Source: CAKZSB01 sp964573105 (GTDB lineage: Bacteria; Pseudomonadota; Gammaproteobacteria; Granulosicoccales; Granulosicoccaceae). Taken from it: DNA of 64,000 nt. Under the pieces are notes generated by a model. It was given only the letters and a program-made list of their open reading frames with translations. It searched no databases and had not been told where the DNA came from. Below, piece by piece: positions 8,726 to 16,856 of the stretch; positions within the stretch are counted from its first letter, which is position 1, and every line of letters starts with the position of its first letter. The stretch covers positions 30,276-94,275 of the forward strand of contig CAZNIS010000015.1 of the NCBI GenBank assembly GCA_964573105.1, read 5' to 3'. Position numbers and translations under genes: made by a program.

Positions 8726-10297
8726 ATGAGCACGACCCCCGATCTGTGGCAAAGCGCCAGCGAGATGCCCGACACATTCAACGCCAGCGATTTCTTTGTC
8801 GAACGCCACATCCGCGAGGGTCGCGCCGACAAAACCGCCATCATCGACCAGTACGGAGAAACGAGCTATGGCCAGTTGGCCGAGCGCGTCGGTCGAGCCA
8901 CCATGGCGATGTCGAGTCTGGGCCTGCGACAGGAAGATCGGGTCGCGATGATCATGCTCGACAGCCGCGAATTTCACACCGTATTCTGGGGCGCGATCAA
9001 GGCGGGGGTGGTACCGGTGGCGCTCAATACGCTGCTGGTCACCGACAACTACGAGTACATCCTCAATGACTGCCGCGCGCGCGTGCTGTTTGTCAGCGCA
9101 GCCTTGTTGCCGGTGGTAGAGCCCATTCTCGATCGGCTGCCACTGCTTGAAAAGGTGATTGTCGACGGCGACGCCGGTGGCGCGCACGGGTCGCTGGATC
9201 AATTGCTCGAACCACTCGAACCGACAACCGACTGTGCCGCCACGCAGCGTGACGAGGTGGCTTTCTGGCTGTATTCATCCGGCTCGACCGGCAATCCCAA
9301 AGGCGTGATGCACCGGCACAGCAGTCTGTATATGACCGGGCTGCACTATGGGCGCGGAGTGCTCGATATCGACGAATCGGCCATCGTCTACTCGGCGGCA
9401 AAATTGTTCTTTGCCTACGGTCTGGGCAACGCGATGACATTTCCGATGTTCGTCGGTGCCACCGCGGTGCTGCTGGCCGGCCGGCCCACGCCGGATTCGG
9501 TGATGGATACACTGAAAGCGCATCAGGCGACCATCTTCTTTGGCGTGCCCACGCTGTACGCCGCAATACTCGCCGATCCCGCCCACACGCCCGACAGTGG
9601 ATCGCAGCAGATGCAGCTGTGTGTCTCGGCGGGTGAGGCCTTGCCGGGCGATATTGCCAAACGCTGGCAGGAACGGTTCGGCTGCGAGATTCTCGACGGC
9701 GTCGGCTCGACCGAAATGCTGCATATTTATCTGAGTAATCGCCGCGGCGAGGTGCGTGCTAACAGCTCAGGCACCGCGGTGCCAGGCTACACACTTGAGT
9801 TATGCGACGAAAACGGCGCCAGTGTGCCGCACGGCGAAATTGGCGAGCTGGTGGTGCAGGGAGAATCGGCCGCCACCGGTTACTGGAATTTGCGCGCCAA
9901 GTCGGTCAACACCTTTGCCGGCAAAGACACCTGGACTGGCGACAAATACTACCGCGATGAGCAGGGCTACTACGTCTACTGCGGGCGCACCGATGACATG
10001 TTCAAGTCCGGCGGCAACTGGGTTTCTCCGTTCGAAGTCGAATCGGCCCTGATCGGACACGACGCCGTGCTGGAGGCGGCCGTGGTGCCGCGTGCCGATG
10101 AATCCGGCAACGAAAAACCCTTTGCCTACGTGGTGCTAAATCCCTCCGTCGACGCATCGGATGCGCTGGCCGATGAGCTTAAGCGCTACGTCAAGCAGCA
10201 TATCGAACTGTGGAAGCATCCGCGCTGGATCGAATTCACCGACGATCTACCGAAAACCGCTACGGGCAAGATTCAGCGCTTCAAACTGCGCGCCTAG
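8726..10297 (+). CDS. Benzoate-CoA ligase family acyl-CoA ligase
   Basis: ATP-dependent activation of a carboxylic acid to its CoA thioester through an acyl-adenylate. 523 residues from the ATG at 8726, which has CGGAG about 8 bases upstream; an upstream in-frame start would add an unconserved leader. Adenylate-forming motifs are clear: YSSGSTGNPKGVMHRH (A3), DGVGSTEMLHIYLSN (A5), the A7 to A8 region YYVYCGRTDDMFKSGGNWVSP, and the catalytic-lysine motif PKTATGKIQRF (A10). The N-terminal FNASDFFVERH block and motif spacing are those of the benzoate-CoA ligase family rather than long-chain ligases. It heads an operon with a hydrolase and a Liv-type ABC transporter, so it probably activates the imported acid. 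The exact acid is not determined. Confidence 0.9.
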   Translation: MSTTPDLWQSASEMPDTFNASDFFVERHIREGRADKTAIIDQYGETSYGQLAERVGRATMAMSSLGLRQEDRVAMIMLDSREFHTVFWGAIKAGVVPVALNTLLVTDNYEYILNDCRARVLFVSAALLPVVEPILDRLPLLEKVIVDGDAGGAHGSLDQLLEPLEPTTDCAATQRDEVAFWLYSSGSTGNPKGVMHRHSSLYMTGLHYGRGVLDIDESAIVYSAAKLFFAYGLGNAMTFPMFVGATAVLLAGRPTPDSVMDTLKAHQATIFFGVPTLYAAILADPAHTPDSGSQQMQLCVSAGEALPGDIAKRWQERFGCEILDGVGSTEMLHIYLSNRRGEVRANSSGTAVPGYTLELCDENGASVPHGEIGELVVQGESAATGYWNLRAKSVNTFAGKDTWTGDKYYRDEQGYYVYCGRTDDMFKSGGNWVSPFEVESALIGHDAVLEAAVVPRADESGNEKPFAYVVLNPSVDASDALADELKRYVKQHIELWKHPRWIEFTDDLPKTATGKIQRFKLRA

Positions 10298-10302
10298 CGC
10301 CG

Positions 10303-11088
10303 GTGCAGCCATCGTACTGGCACATTCACGGGCAGACGATCGAGTATCAGCTGTGGGGTGAGTCACATCGCGATCGACCACTGTATCTGTTGCTGCATGA
10401 GGGGCTCGGTTGCGTGGCGTTATGGCGCGACTTCCCACAGCAGTTGAGCGACGCGCTACAGGTACCGGTGCTGGCATACTCGCGCGCGGGCTACGGGCGC
10501 TCAGCGCCAATCGAACTGCCGCGCCCGGTCAGCTACATGCACGATGAAGCGCGTCTGTGGCTGCCGCAGATCATCGATCAATTGCAGGCTGAGACGATCC
10601 GGCTGATCGGCCACAGTGACGGCGCCTCGATCAGCCTGATCTATCTGGCAGGCGAGCACTGCCGACAACAACGGCGCGTCGACGCGGCCTATTGCCTGGC
10701 GCCGCATGTGTTCGCCGAGCCGATGACGCTCGACAGCATTCGTACCGCGCGGGAAAAATTCGCGACCACCGACCTGCCCGAACGTCTGCGCCGCTATCAC
10801 CACCGCAACACCGAGAACGCTTTTCGCGGCTGGTGCGACACCTGGTTGCACCCGGATTTTCAGCACTGGAATCTGTCTGACCTGCTGCCGGGCATCGAGA
10901 CCCCGCTGTCCATCATTCAGGGCGAGAACGATGAATATGGCAGCCTCGAACAGCCGGCAACGATCGAAAGGCTCGTTCCGGGCCGCACTGAAATCTCCAT
11001 ACTCGCCGACTGCGGCCACGCGCCACAGTTTGATCAGCCGGTACAGACAATCGACATTGTTCGCGCCTTTGCGCCGCTGCCAGGGTAA
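10303..11088 (+). CDS. Alpha/beta-hydrolase
   Basis: A 261-residue alpha/beta-hydrolase fold protein. The nucleophile elbow is GHSDG, the oxyanion-hole strand is LLLHEGLGC, the acid is probably Asp in GENDEYG and the catalytic His lies in DCGHAPQFDQP. I place the start at GTG 10303, only 5 bases after the ligase stop; the frame continues upstream inside the ligase gene but that extension is a shadow. Its position between a CoA ligase and an ABC transporter suggests a role in hydrolysing an ester, thioester or ring-cleavage product of the same pathway, which is inference from neighbourhood only. Confidence 0.82.
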   Translation: MQPSYWHIHGQTIEYQLWGESHRDRPLYLLLHEGLGCVALWRDFPQQLSDALQVPVLAYSRAGYGRSAPIELPRPVSYMHDEARLWLPQIIDQLQAETIRLIGHSDGASISLIYLAGEHCRQQRRVDAAYCLAPHVFAEPMTLDSIRTAREKFATTDLPERLRRYHHRNTENAFRGWCDTWLHPDFQHWNLSDLLPGIETPLSIIQGENDEYGSLEQPATIERLVPGRTEISILADCGHAPQFDQPVQTIDIVRAFAPLPG

Positions 11089-11273
11089 ATTACTTTAAGC
11101 TTGAAATATTATTTTTCCGCGCGTAGTCTGGCTCGCGTGGTCGAAAGCGTAGCCGTTTACCGGCCTGCGACCGGGGTTGCGAATTATTGTTGTGAAGATG
11201 GCAGAATAGCGAAGCACAAACCATTTCTATCCACGCCGTCTTCGGTCGGCAACGACGCTGGGGATACCTCAAG

Positions 11274-12458
11274 ATGAAAAACAGTTTCAAGGGAACACTA
11301 CTGGCAAGCCTGATTGCCGCGCCGGCGGCCTTCGCTGCCGACGAGGTCAAGATCGGTTTCGTCACCACACTGACCACCCCTGCCGCATCGATTGGCCAGG
11401 ACATGGAAAAGGCCGTCAACCTGGCACTGGAACACATCGATAACACCATGGGTGGCAAGCCGGTCAAGCTGATCATGGCTGACGATGGTTTCAAACCCGA
11501 GACCGGCAAACAGGCGACTGACAAGCTCGTCAAACAGGATGACGTCGACTTCGTCGCCGGCTTCATTTGGTCGCATGTACTGCTCGCGTCGCGAAAGTCG
11601 GCACTCGATGCCGGCAAATTCCTGATCAGCGCCAATGCCGGTCCATCTCCGGTCGCCGGCAAGCTGTGTCACGAGAATTTCTTTTCCACCTCGTGGCAGA
11701 ACGATCAAACACCGATGGCGATGGGTGAAGTTCTCAATCAAAAAGGGGTCAAGTCGCTGTACATCATGGCGCCGAACTACGCCGCGGGCAAGAACATGGT
11801 GGCCGGTGTTGAGCGCACCTTCAAAGGCGAAATCCTCGGTAAGGACCTGACCAAGTGGGGCAAAGACGCACAACTGGATTTCTCGGCAGAACTCGCCAAG
11901 GCCAAGGCCTCGGGTGCCGAAGGCATTTTTGTCTTCTACCCCGGTAAGGCTGGCCCGTCTTTCATCAAACAGTACGAGCAGGCTGGCCTGCGCGACACAC
12001 TGCCGCTCTACACGGTATTCACCGTTGATGCACTGGCACTGCCGAAGCTGCAGGCTGGCGGCATGACCGGCGTCCTCGGCTCGCAGATGACGCAGTTCTG
12101 GAGCCCTGACCTCGACGTACCGGCGAATAACAAGTTTGTTGCCGACTTTCGCGAAAAGTACGGCACCTATCCGTCGTTCTACGCAGCACAATCCTATGAC
12201 TCCATCATGCTGATCAAATCTGCCGTCGATGCAGTGAATGGCGACACCGCAGATATGGACGGCATGCGCGCCGCGATGAAGGCTGCCAGCTTTGACTCAG
12301 TGCGTGGCCCGTTCACCTACGGCAACAACAACATGCCGATCCAGAACTTCTACAGCCGCACAGTCGTAGAAGATGCCGATGGCAACTGGACCACGAAAAT
12401 AGACTCCACCGTCTATGAAAACCATCAGGACGTCTACGCCGGCGAGTGCAAGCTGTAA
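11274..12458 (+). CDS. Branched-chain-amino-acid-type ABC transporter, periplasmic binding protein
   Basis: Periplasmic solute-binding protein of the LivK / Peripla_BP_6 type, 394 residues. A Sec signal peptide ends around residue 21-22 (FAA before DEVKIGFVTTLT). The mature part begins with the family's first beta strand and shows two alpha/beta lobes. Proteins of this group paired with CoA ligases often bind aromatic or other organic acids rather than leucine, so the substrate should not be assumed. It precedes both permease and both ATPase genes and is separated from them by a strong hairpin at 12474-12493. A GGGG stretch about 10 bases upstream of the ATG serves as the likely ribosome site. 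Confidence 0.92.
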   Translation: MKNSFKGTLLASLIAAPAAFAADEVKIGFVTTLTTPAASIGQDMEKAVNLALEHIDNTMGGKPVKLIMADDGFKPETGKQATDKLVKQDDVDFVAGFIWSHVLLASRKSALDAGKFLISANAGPSPVAGKLCHENFFSTSWQNDQTPMAMGEVLNQKGVKSLYIMAPNYAAGKNMVAGVERTFKGEILGKDLTKWGKDAQLDFSAELAKAKASGAEGIFVFYPGKAGPSFIKQYEQAGLRDTLPLYTVFTVDALALPKLQAGGMTGVLGSQMTQFWSPDLDVPANNKFVADFREKYGTYPSFYAAQSYDSIMLIKSAVDAVNGDTADMDGMRAAMKAASFDSVRGPFTYGNNNMPIQNFYSRTVVEDADGNWTTKIDSTVYENHQDVYAGECKL

Positions 12459-12473
12459 GCTGAGTAGCATGAC

Positions 12474-12493
12474 GAGGGGGCACACGCCCCCTC
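12474..12493 (+). terminator. Intra-operon hairpin between binding protein and permease genes
   Basis: GAGGGGGC (12474-12481) pairs perfectly with GCCCCCTC (12486-12493) across an ACAC loop, 15 bases after the binding-protein stop and 10 bases before the first permease start. No T run follows. Such hairpins in binding-protein-dependent operons commonly protect the upstream mRNA and reduce downstream expression, matching the need for excess binding protein. The same stem would occlude any ribosome site of the permease gene, which has no separate Shine-Dalgarno sequence. Confidence 0.65.
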
Positions 12494-12502
12494 CGACCTT
12501 CT

Positions 12503-13426
12503 ATGGAATCCTCGATCCTACTGATTCAACTGCTCAACGGACTGCAGCTCGGCGTGCTGTTGTTTCTGCTGTCAGCCGGACTGACGCTGACGTTCGGCAT
12601 CATGGATTTCGTCAATCTGGCGCACGGTTCGCTGTACATGCTGGGTGCATTCTTTTGCGCCTCGCTGACCCTCTTCACCGGGTCTTTTGTGCTCGCCGTG
12701 CTGATCGCACTGCCACTGGCAGCGCTGGCGGGCTGGCTGCTTGAGTGGCTCGTCGTTCGCCACCTCTACGAGCGCGATCATCTGGATCATGTGCTTGCGA
12801 CTTTTGGTCTGATTCTGTGTCTCGATACGCTGGTGCATCTGGCCTGGGGCCCGTCGGGCATTGCGATTCCGCTGCCGGCCTGGCTGAACGGTCAGGTGGA
12901 GCTCGGCTCCGGTGTCACCTTTCCAAGCTACCGTCTGTTGATCATTGGCACCGGCTTGATTGCAGCTGCCGGCTTGTACTGGCTGGTCAATCACACGCGG
13001 CTGGGCATGCTGATACGCGCCGGCGCATCCAACCGCACCATGGTTGGCGCCCTGGGCGTTGATATCAAAACGCTGTTCACCGGTGTATTTGCCATCGGCG
13101 CGATGCTCGCGGGGCTTGCCGGTATGCTGATCGCCCCCATCACCGAAGCGTCAATTGGCATGGGCAACGACATCATCATCACCGCGTTTGTCGTGATTAT
13201 CGTCGGTGGTATCGGCTCGATGAAAGGTGCGTTTGTCGCCGCGATTCTGATCGGCATGATCGACACCATGGGGCGCTCGTTTCTCGATGATCTGTTCAAG
13301 TTACTGATGTCCACCGAAGCTGCCGAGACCGCAGCACCCGCCGTCTCGGCGATGCTGGTGTACATCATGATGGCGATTATTCTGGCCATACGCCCGCAGG
13401 GCCTGTTTCCACCCAAAACGCGCTGA
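12503..13426 (+). CDS. Branched-chain-type ABC transporter permease, LivH family
   Basis: A 307-residue inner-membrane permease with about eight hydrophobic segments. The early FGIMDFVNLAHGSLYMLGAF stretch and the late GGIGSMKGAFVAAILIG loop, the likely ATPase-coupling site, are hallmarks of LivH. It pairs with the LivM-type permease that starts 8 bases downstream. There is no clear ribosome site; the start lies directly behind the GC-rich hairpin. Confidence 0.92.
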   Translation: MESSILLIQLLNGLQLGVLLFLLSAGLTLTFGIMDFVNLAHGSLYMLGAFFCASLTLFTGSFVLAVLIALPLAALAGWLLEWLVVRHLYERDHLDHVLATFGLILCLDTLVHLAWGPSGIAIPLPAWLNGQVELGSGVTFPSYRLLIIGTGLIAAAGLYWLVNHTRLGMLIRAGASNRTMVGALGVDIKTLFTGVFAIGAMLAGLAGMLIAPITEASIGMGNDIIITAFVVIIVGGIGSMKGAFVAAILIGMIDTMGRSFLDDLFKLLMSTEAAETAAPAVSAMLVYIMMAIILAIRPQGLFPPKTR

Positions 13427-13433
13427 CACCGAA

Positions 13434-14426
13434 TTGACTTCAGGCACAGAATCCACTGCAGGCAACGGCTTTAACCTTTTTGCGCTGCTGTTGCTATTGC
13501 TGCTGGCAATCATTCCACCCGCACTCTACCTGACCGGCAATCCGTTCTGGCTGGACGTGTTTACCCGGCTGGTGATTCTGGCGCTGGCGGCCACAAGCCT
13601 TAATCTGATTCTCGGTTATGGCGGACTGGTCTCTTTTGGCCATGCGGCCTACCTTGGGCTGGGCGCCTATGCCGTTGGCGTGCCGGTGTATCACGCTACC
13701 TATGGTGGCATGGATATCATCGCATCCTACAACGGCTGGCTGCATGTGCTGCTGGCGATCGGTGTCAGCGCCCTTTTTGCGTTAATCACCGGTGCCATTT
13801 GCCTGCGCACCCGCGGCGTCAATTTCATCATGATCACGATGGCTTTTGGGCAAATGGTGTTCTACGCCATCGTATCGATCGAAACCTATGGCGGCGACGA
13901 CGGCCTGACAATCGATCTGCGATCCGAGTTTCCGCTGATCAGCCTGGACAACCCACTGACCCTGTACGGGCTTTGTTATGTGTCATTGCTGGCGGCAATG
14001 TTTTTGATTCATCGCATCACGGGATCACGCTTTGGCATGGTGCTGCGCGGCGCGCGCGCCAACGAGCAACGCATGCGCGCAATTGGTGTCGACTGCTATC
14101 GCTACCGGCTGGTGGCGTTTGTGATCTCCGGTGCGCTGTGTGGCTATGCCGGTTTTCTGCTCGGCAACTTCACCACCTTCATCTCGCCGGAAATGATGGA
14201 CTGGACGCGCTCGGGCGAATTGATGTTCATTGTTATCCTCGGCGGTGCTGCCTATCTCTACGGGCCGATCGTCGGTGCGATCGTGTTCATCATTCTGGAA
14301 GAAGTGCTATCCGGCTACACGGTCTACTGGCATCTGCCATTCGGCCTGTTGCTGATATTTTCCGTGTTGTTTCTGCGCGGTGGACTCAGCGGCGCGCTGG
14401 ACAGCCTGATCGGTCGCCGCTCATGA
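13434..14426 (+). CDS. Branched-chain-type ABC transporter permease, LivM family
   Basis: A 330-residue polytopic permease. Diagnostic blocks are SLNLILGYGGLVSFGHAAYLGLG near residue 50, the internal CLRTRGVNFIMITMAFGQM, and a C-terminal coupling region ILGGAAYLYGPIVGA. The start appears to be TTG at 13434, 8 bases after the livH-like stop, implying coupled translation; no ATG is available before the first membrane helix. Its stop overlaps the next gene as ATGA. Confidence 0.9.
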   Translation: MTSGTESTAGNGFNLFALLLLLLLAIIPPALYLTGNPFWLDVFTRLVILALAATSLNLILGYGGLVSFGHAAYLGLGAYAVGVPVYHATYGGMDIIASYNGWLHVLLAIGVSALFALITGAICLRTRGVNFIMITMAFGQMVFYAIVSIETYGGDDGLTIDLRSEFPLISLDNPLTLYGLCYVSLLAAMFLIHRITGSRFGMVLRGARANEQRMRAIGVDCYRYRLVAFVISGALCGYAGFLLGNFTTFISPEMMDWTRSGELMFIVILGGAAYLYGPIVGAIVFIILEEVLSGYTVYWHLPFGLLLIFSVLFLRGGLSGALDSLIGRRS

Positions 14427-15175
14427 ATGATCTGGCGCTGTCGATTTCGAACCTGAACAAATCTTTTGGCGGCGTGCGCGCCACCGACGATGTCAGCCTT
14501 GAGATACGCACCGGCGAACTGCACGCGCTGATCGGTCCGAACGGTGCCGGCAAGACGACACTGATCTCGCAGCTGTCGGGCCTGTTGCCCGCCGACAGCG
14601 GTACGGTGATCTTTAACGGGCGCGACATCACCCGCCTGCCAGCGCACGAGATCGCACTGGCAGGACTTGCCCGCTCGTTTCAGATCACTTCGATCTTCGC
14701 CGACATGACAGTCCTCGACAATGTCGCCATGGCTGTCCAGGCACAGGATGGACACTCGTTTCGATTCTGGCGCCCGGCGCGCAAGGATCAACGCTTGCGC
14801 GAGCCGGCAATGCAATGCCTGCAGCGTGTTGGGCTGGCCGATCGTGCGTCGAGCCTGGCCTCGGCGGTCTCACACGGTGAGCGGCGTCAGCTTGAAATTG
14901 CGATGGCGCTGGCGACCAGTCCGCAGATGTTGTTGCTCGATGAACCAATGGCTGGCATGGGCCCGGAAGAGTCAGGCCGCATGATCGACATCATGCAGAG
15001 TCTGCGCGGAGAGAAAACCATGTTGCTGGTCGAACACGACATGGATGCGGTGTTCGCACTGGCCGATCGCATCACCGTGCTGGTCTACGGCCGAGTGATC
15101 GCGTCGGGCAATCCCGATGACATTCGCGCCAATGCCGACGTGCGCCGCGCCTACCTGGGCGAGGATGCCGAATGA
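14423..15175 (+). CDS. Branched-chain-type ABC transporter ATPase, LivG family
   Basis: A 250-residue cytoplasmic ATPase. Walker A is GPNGAGKTT, the signature motif is present in degenerate form as SHGERRQLE, Walker B is MLLLDEPMAGMGPEE, and the switch His is in LLVEHDMDAV, which is typical of LivG. The ATG at 14423 overlaps the upstream permease stop. The frame is open for 600 bases upstream inside the permease gene, but that part has no ABC similarity. Confidence 0.93.
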   Translation: MNDLALSISNLNKSFGGVRATDDVSLEIRTGELHALIGPNGAGKTTLISQLSGLLPADSGTVIFNGRDITRLPAHEIALAGLARSFQITSIFADMTVLDNVAMAVQAQDGHSFRFWRPARKDQRLREPAMQCLQRVGLADRASSLASAVSHGERRQLEIAMALATSPQMLLLDEPMAGMGPEESGRMIDIMQSLRGEKTMLLVEHDMDAVFALADRITVLVYGRVIASGNPDDIRANADVRRAYLGEDAE

Positions 15176-15876
15176 TGCTACGCGTTGATCAGCTGCAGAC
15201 TTTTTACGGCGAGAGTCAGGCGCTGTTTGGCATGTCACTGGAAGTGGGTGAGGCCGAAGTGGTCACCCTGCTCGGTCGCAACGGCATGGGCAAGACCACC
15301 ACCATCAATTCAATTATGGGTATCGTGCCGGCGCGCAGTGGTCAGATTGAATTTCGCAGCCACGACATCACGCCCATGCCACCCTACCGGGTGGCTAAAC
15401 TGGGTATTGGCCTGGTACCCGAAGGGCGGCAGATCTTTCCGAACCTGACCGTGCGTGAAAATCTTGAAGCCACTGCGGCCAATCGCCAGAAGCACAGCAA
15501 TCCGTGGAATATCGAGCGCGTACTGCAAATGTTTCCGGCGCTGGCAGAGCGCTTGTCATCCATGGGCAATCTGCTCAGTGGCGGCGAACAGCAAATGCTC
15601 GCCATCGGGCGCGCCCTGATGACCAATCCGGTGCTGCTGATTCTGGACGATGCCACCGAAGGACTGGCACCGTTGGTGCGCCGCGAGATCTGGGACTGTC
15701 TGGCGAATATCAAACAGCAGGGATTGTCGATTTTATTGGTAGACAAGAACATCAACGATCTGCTCGCGCTGTCGGATCGACACTACATCATCGAAAAAGG
15801 TGCCGTAGTCTGGAGCGGCAACTCTGATCAGCTGCGACAGGACCCGCAACTGCGAGAACGCTACCTTGGCGTTTAG
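15172..15876 (+). CDS. Branched-chain-type ABC transporter ATPase, LivF family
   Basis: A 234-residue ATPase, last gene of the transporter operon. Walker A is GRNGMGKTT, the signature is LSGGEQQMLAIGRAL, Walker B is LLILDDATEGLAP (with DD rather than the usual DE) and the switch region is LLVDKNINDLL, where the canonical His is replaced by Asn/Asp-type residues. The LVPEGRQIFPNLTVRENL block identifies LivF. The Walker B Glu-to-Asp change, with Ala instead of Pro, could slow hydrolysis. It overlaps the LivG stop by 4 bases and its own stop overlaps the convergent SnoaL-like gene by 4 bases. Confidence 0.92.
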   Translation: MMLRVDQLQTFYGESQALFGMSLEVGEAEVVTLLGRNGMGKTTTINSIMGIVPARSGQIEFRSHDITPMPPYRVAKLGIGLVPEGRQIFPNLTVRENLEATAANRQKHSNPWNIERVLQMFPALAERLSSMGNLLSGGEQQMLAIGRALMTNPVLLILDDATEGLAPLVRREIWDCLANIKQQGLSILLVDKNINDLLALSDRHYIIEKGAVVWSGNSDQLRQDPQLRERYLGV

Positions 15877-16301
15877 CGCACTGCCAACGCTGAGATAATT
15901 TTTCGCGCAATCCAGCCGAACACCGGTAATTTTGCAAACAGTTGCGACAGGCTGTCCCAGTGATCGATGTGCCTGACTACGCGCCCTTGATCATCCAGAT
16001 GCACCTCTGACATCCCCTGCAAATCGATCGTCGTTCCCTTGCCACGGGTGGACCCCGTCATGCGCCAGCGCAGATAACTGGCGTTGTCACCAACTGCATA
16101 GTCCATCACTTCAAAGTGCGCGTTATCGACGGTGCGAAACATATGTTCGAACACCGCTAACACGCGACTGCGACCCTGCAGCTGATTAAACGGATCGACG
16201 AATTCGACGTCATCGGCCATCAGACTACCCAGCGCATCCAGGTTGTCCTCACGCAGCGCTTCGTACGCCGCAGCATAGGCGCGTAGATGCTCCTGCGACA
16301 T
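15873..16301 (-). CDS. SnoaL-like / NTF2-fold protein
   Basis: A 142-residue protein with the conical NTF2-like fold pattern: LRAYAAAYEALREDNLDALGSLMADDVEFVDPF at the N terminus, a central strand with LRWRMTG, and a GMSEVHLDDQGRVVRHIDHWD segment where SnoaL and ketosteroid-isomerase relatives carry pocket acids. It is the last gene of the minus-strand lipid-modification cluster, and its start is immediately at the stop of the upstream DUF3833 gene. Similar small proteins accompany cyclopropane-synthase clusters in other gammaproteobacteria. Enzymatic activity is unproven. Confidence 0.8.
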   Translation of the reverse strand: MSQEHLRAYAAAYEALREDNLDALGSLMADDVEFVDPFNQLQGRSRVLAVFEHMFRTVDNAHFEVMDYAVGDNASYLRWRMTGSTRGKGTTIDLQGMSEVHLDDQGRVVRHIDHWDSLSQLFAKLPVFGWIARKIISALAVR

Positions 16302-16846
16302 TAAATGCTATCGCCGCGCTCGAAGAATATCGTCACTTCACCAATGTCTACACCCAGCCGTGAGACGTAAGCCTTGTTCAACAGACGGTCCGGCGTTTGC
16401 AGCCACAGCCAGTCATCAAACGATACGCGCATGGTCTTGCCAGGCCCGGTTGCCAGATCGAATTCATAACGCCAGTGCATGGCATTGCCGGCTACCTCGC
16501 CCTGCGCGTGACCGACCACACCATCAGCGTAACCGGTCCAGCTATTCTCGGCCTCGCCTTTTCTAATGCGCCAGACACGTCTTTCCTCTTCGCCGTCGTC
16601 GTAGAAGAAATCTTCAATCAGCGTCAGCTCCTCGCCATCCCAACTGCCTTCGATATCGACGCTGAAACGGCGGCGCACTTTGCCGAAACGATCCTGAAAC
16701 TGCCCGTGTGCCACTGACTTGCCTTCAAAGAACTCAACCAGATCAAACGTCGGCGTCTGCTCACTGTGATCGCCAAGCTTGTGATTTGCACAGGCGCTGA
16801 TCATCATTGAAAACCAGACAACCACCAGTGTTTTGAACATTTTCAT
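16301..16846 (-). CDS. DUF3833-type lipoprotein
   Basis: A 181-residue predicted lipoprotein. From the ATG at 16846 the first 20 residues form a lipoprotein signal with lipobox ISAC, and GAGGAAGATAGG directly upstream supplies the ribosome site inside the end of the transporter gene. The mature domain is beta-rich (RRRFSVDIEGSWDGEELTLIEDF, YADGVVGHAQGEVAGNAMHW) as in DUF3833 proteins, which sit beside cyclopropane fatty acid synthase genes. Function is unknown; likely located in the envelope. Confidence 0.85.
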   Translation of the reverse strand: MKMFKTLVVVWFSMMISACANHKLGDHSEQTPTFDLVEFFEGKSVAHGQFQDRFGKVRRRFSVDIEGSWDGEELTLIEDFFYDDGEEERRVWRIRKGEAENSWTGYADGVVGHAQGEVAGNAMHWRYEFDLATGPGKTMRVSFDDWLWLQTPDRLLNKAYVSRLGVDIGEVTIFFERGDSI

Positions 16847-16856
16847 CCTATCTTCC

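Noticed and set aside
8512..8844. Extended Rieske N terminus overlapping the divergent ligase
   Set aside because: The extension would run antisense through the start of the ligase gene and lacks family similarity; only the leader from about 8511 may belong.
13799..14422. Long upstream extension in the LivG frame
   Set aside because: It lies in another frame of the LivM gene and has no ABC similarity; the overlapping ATG at 14423 is the start.
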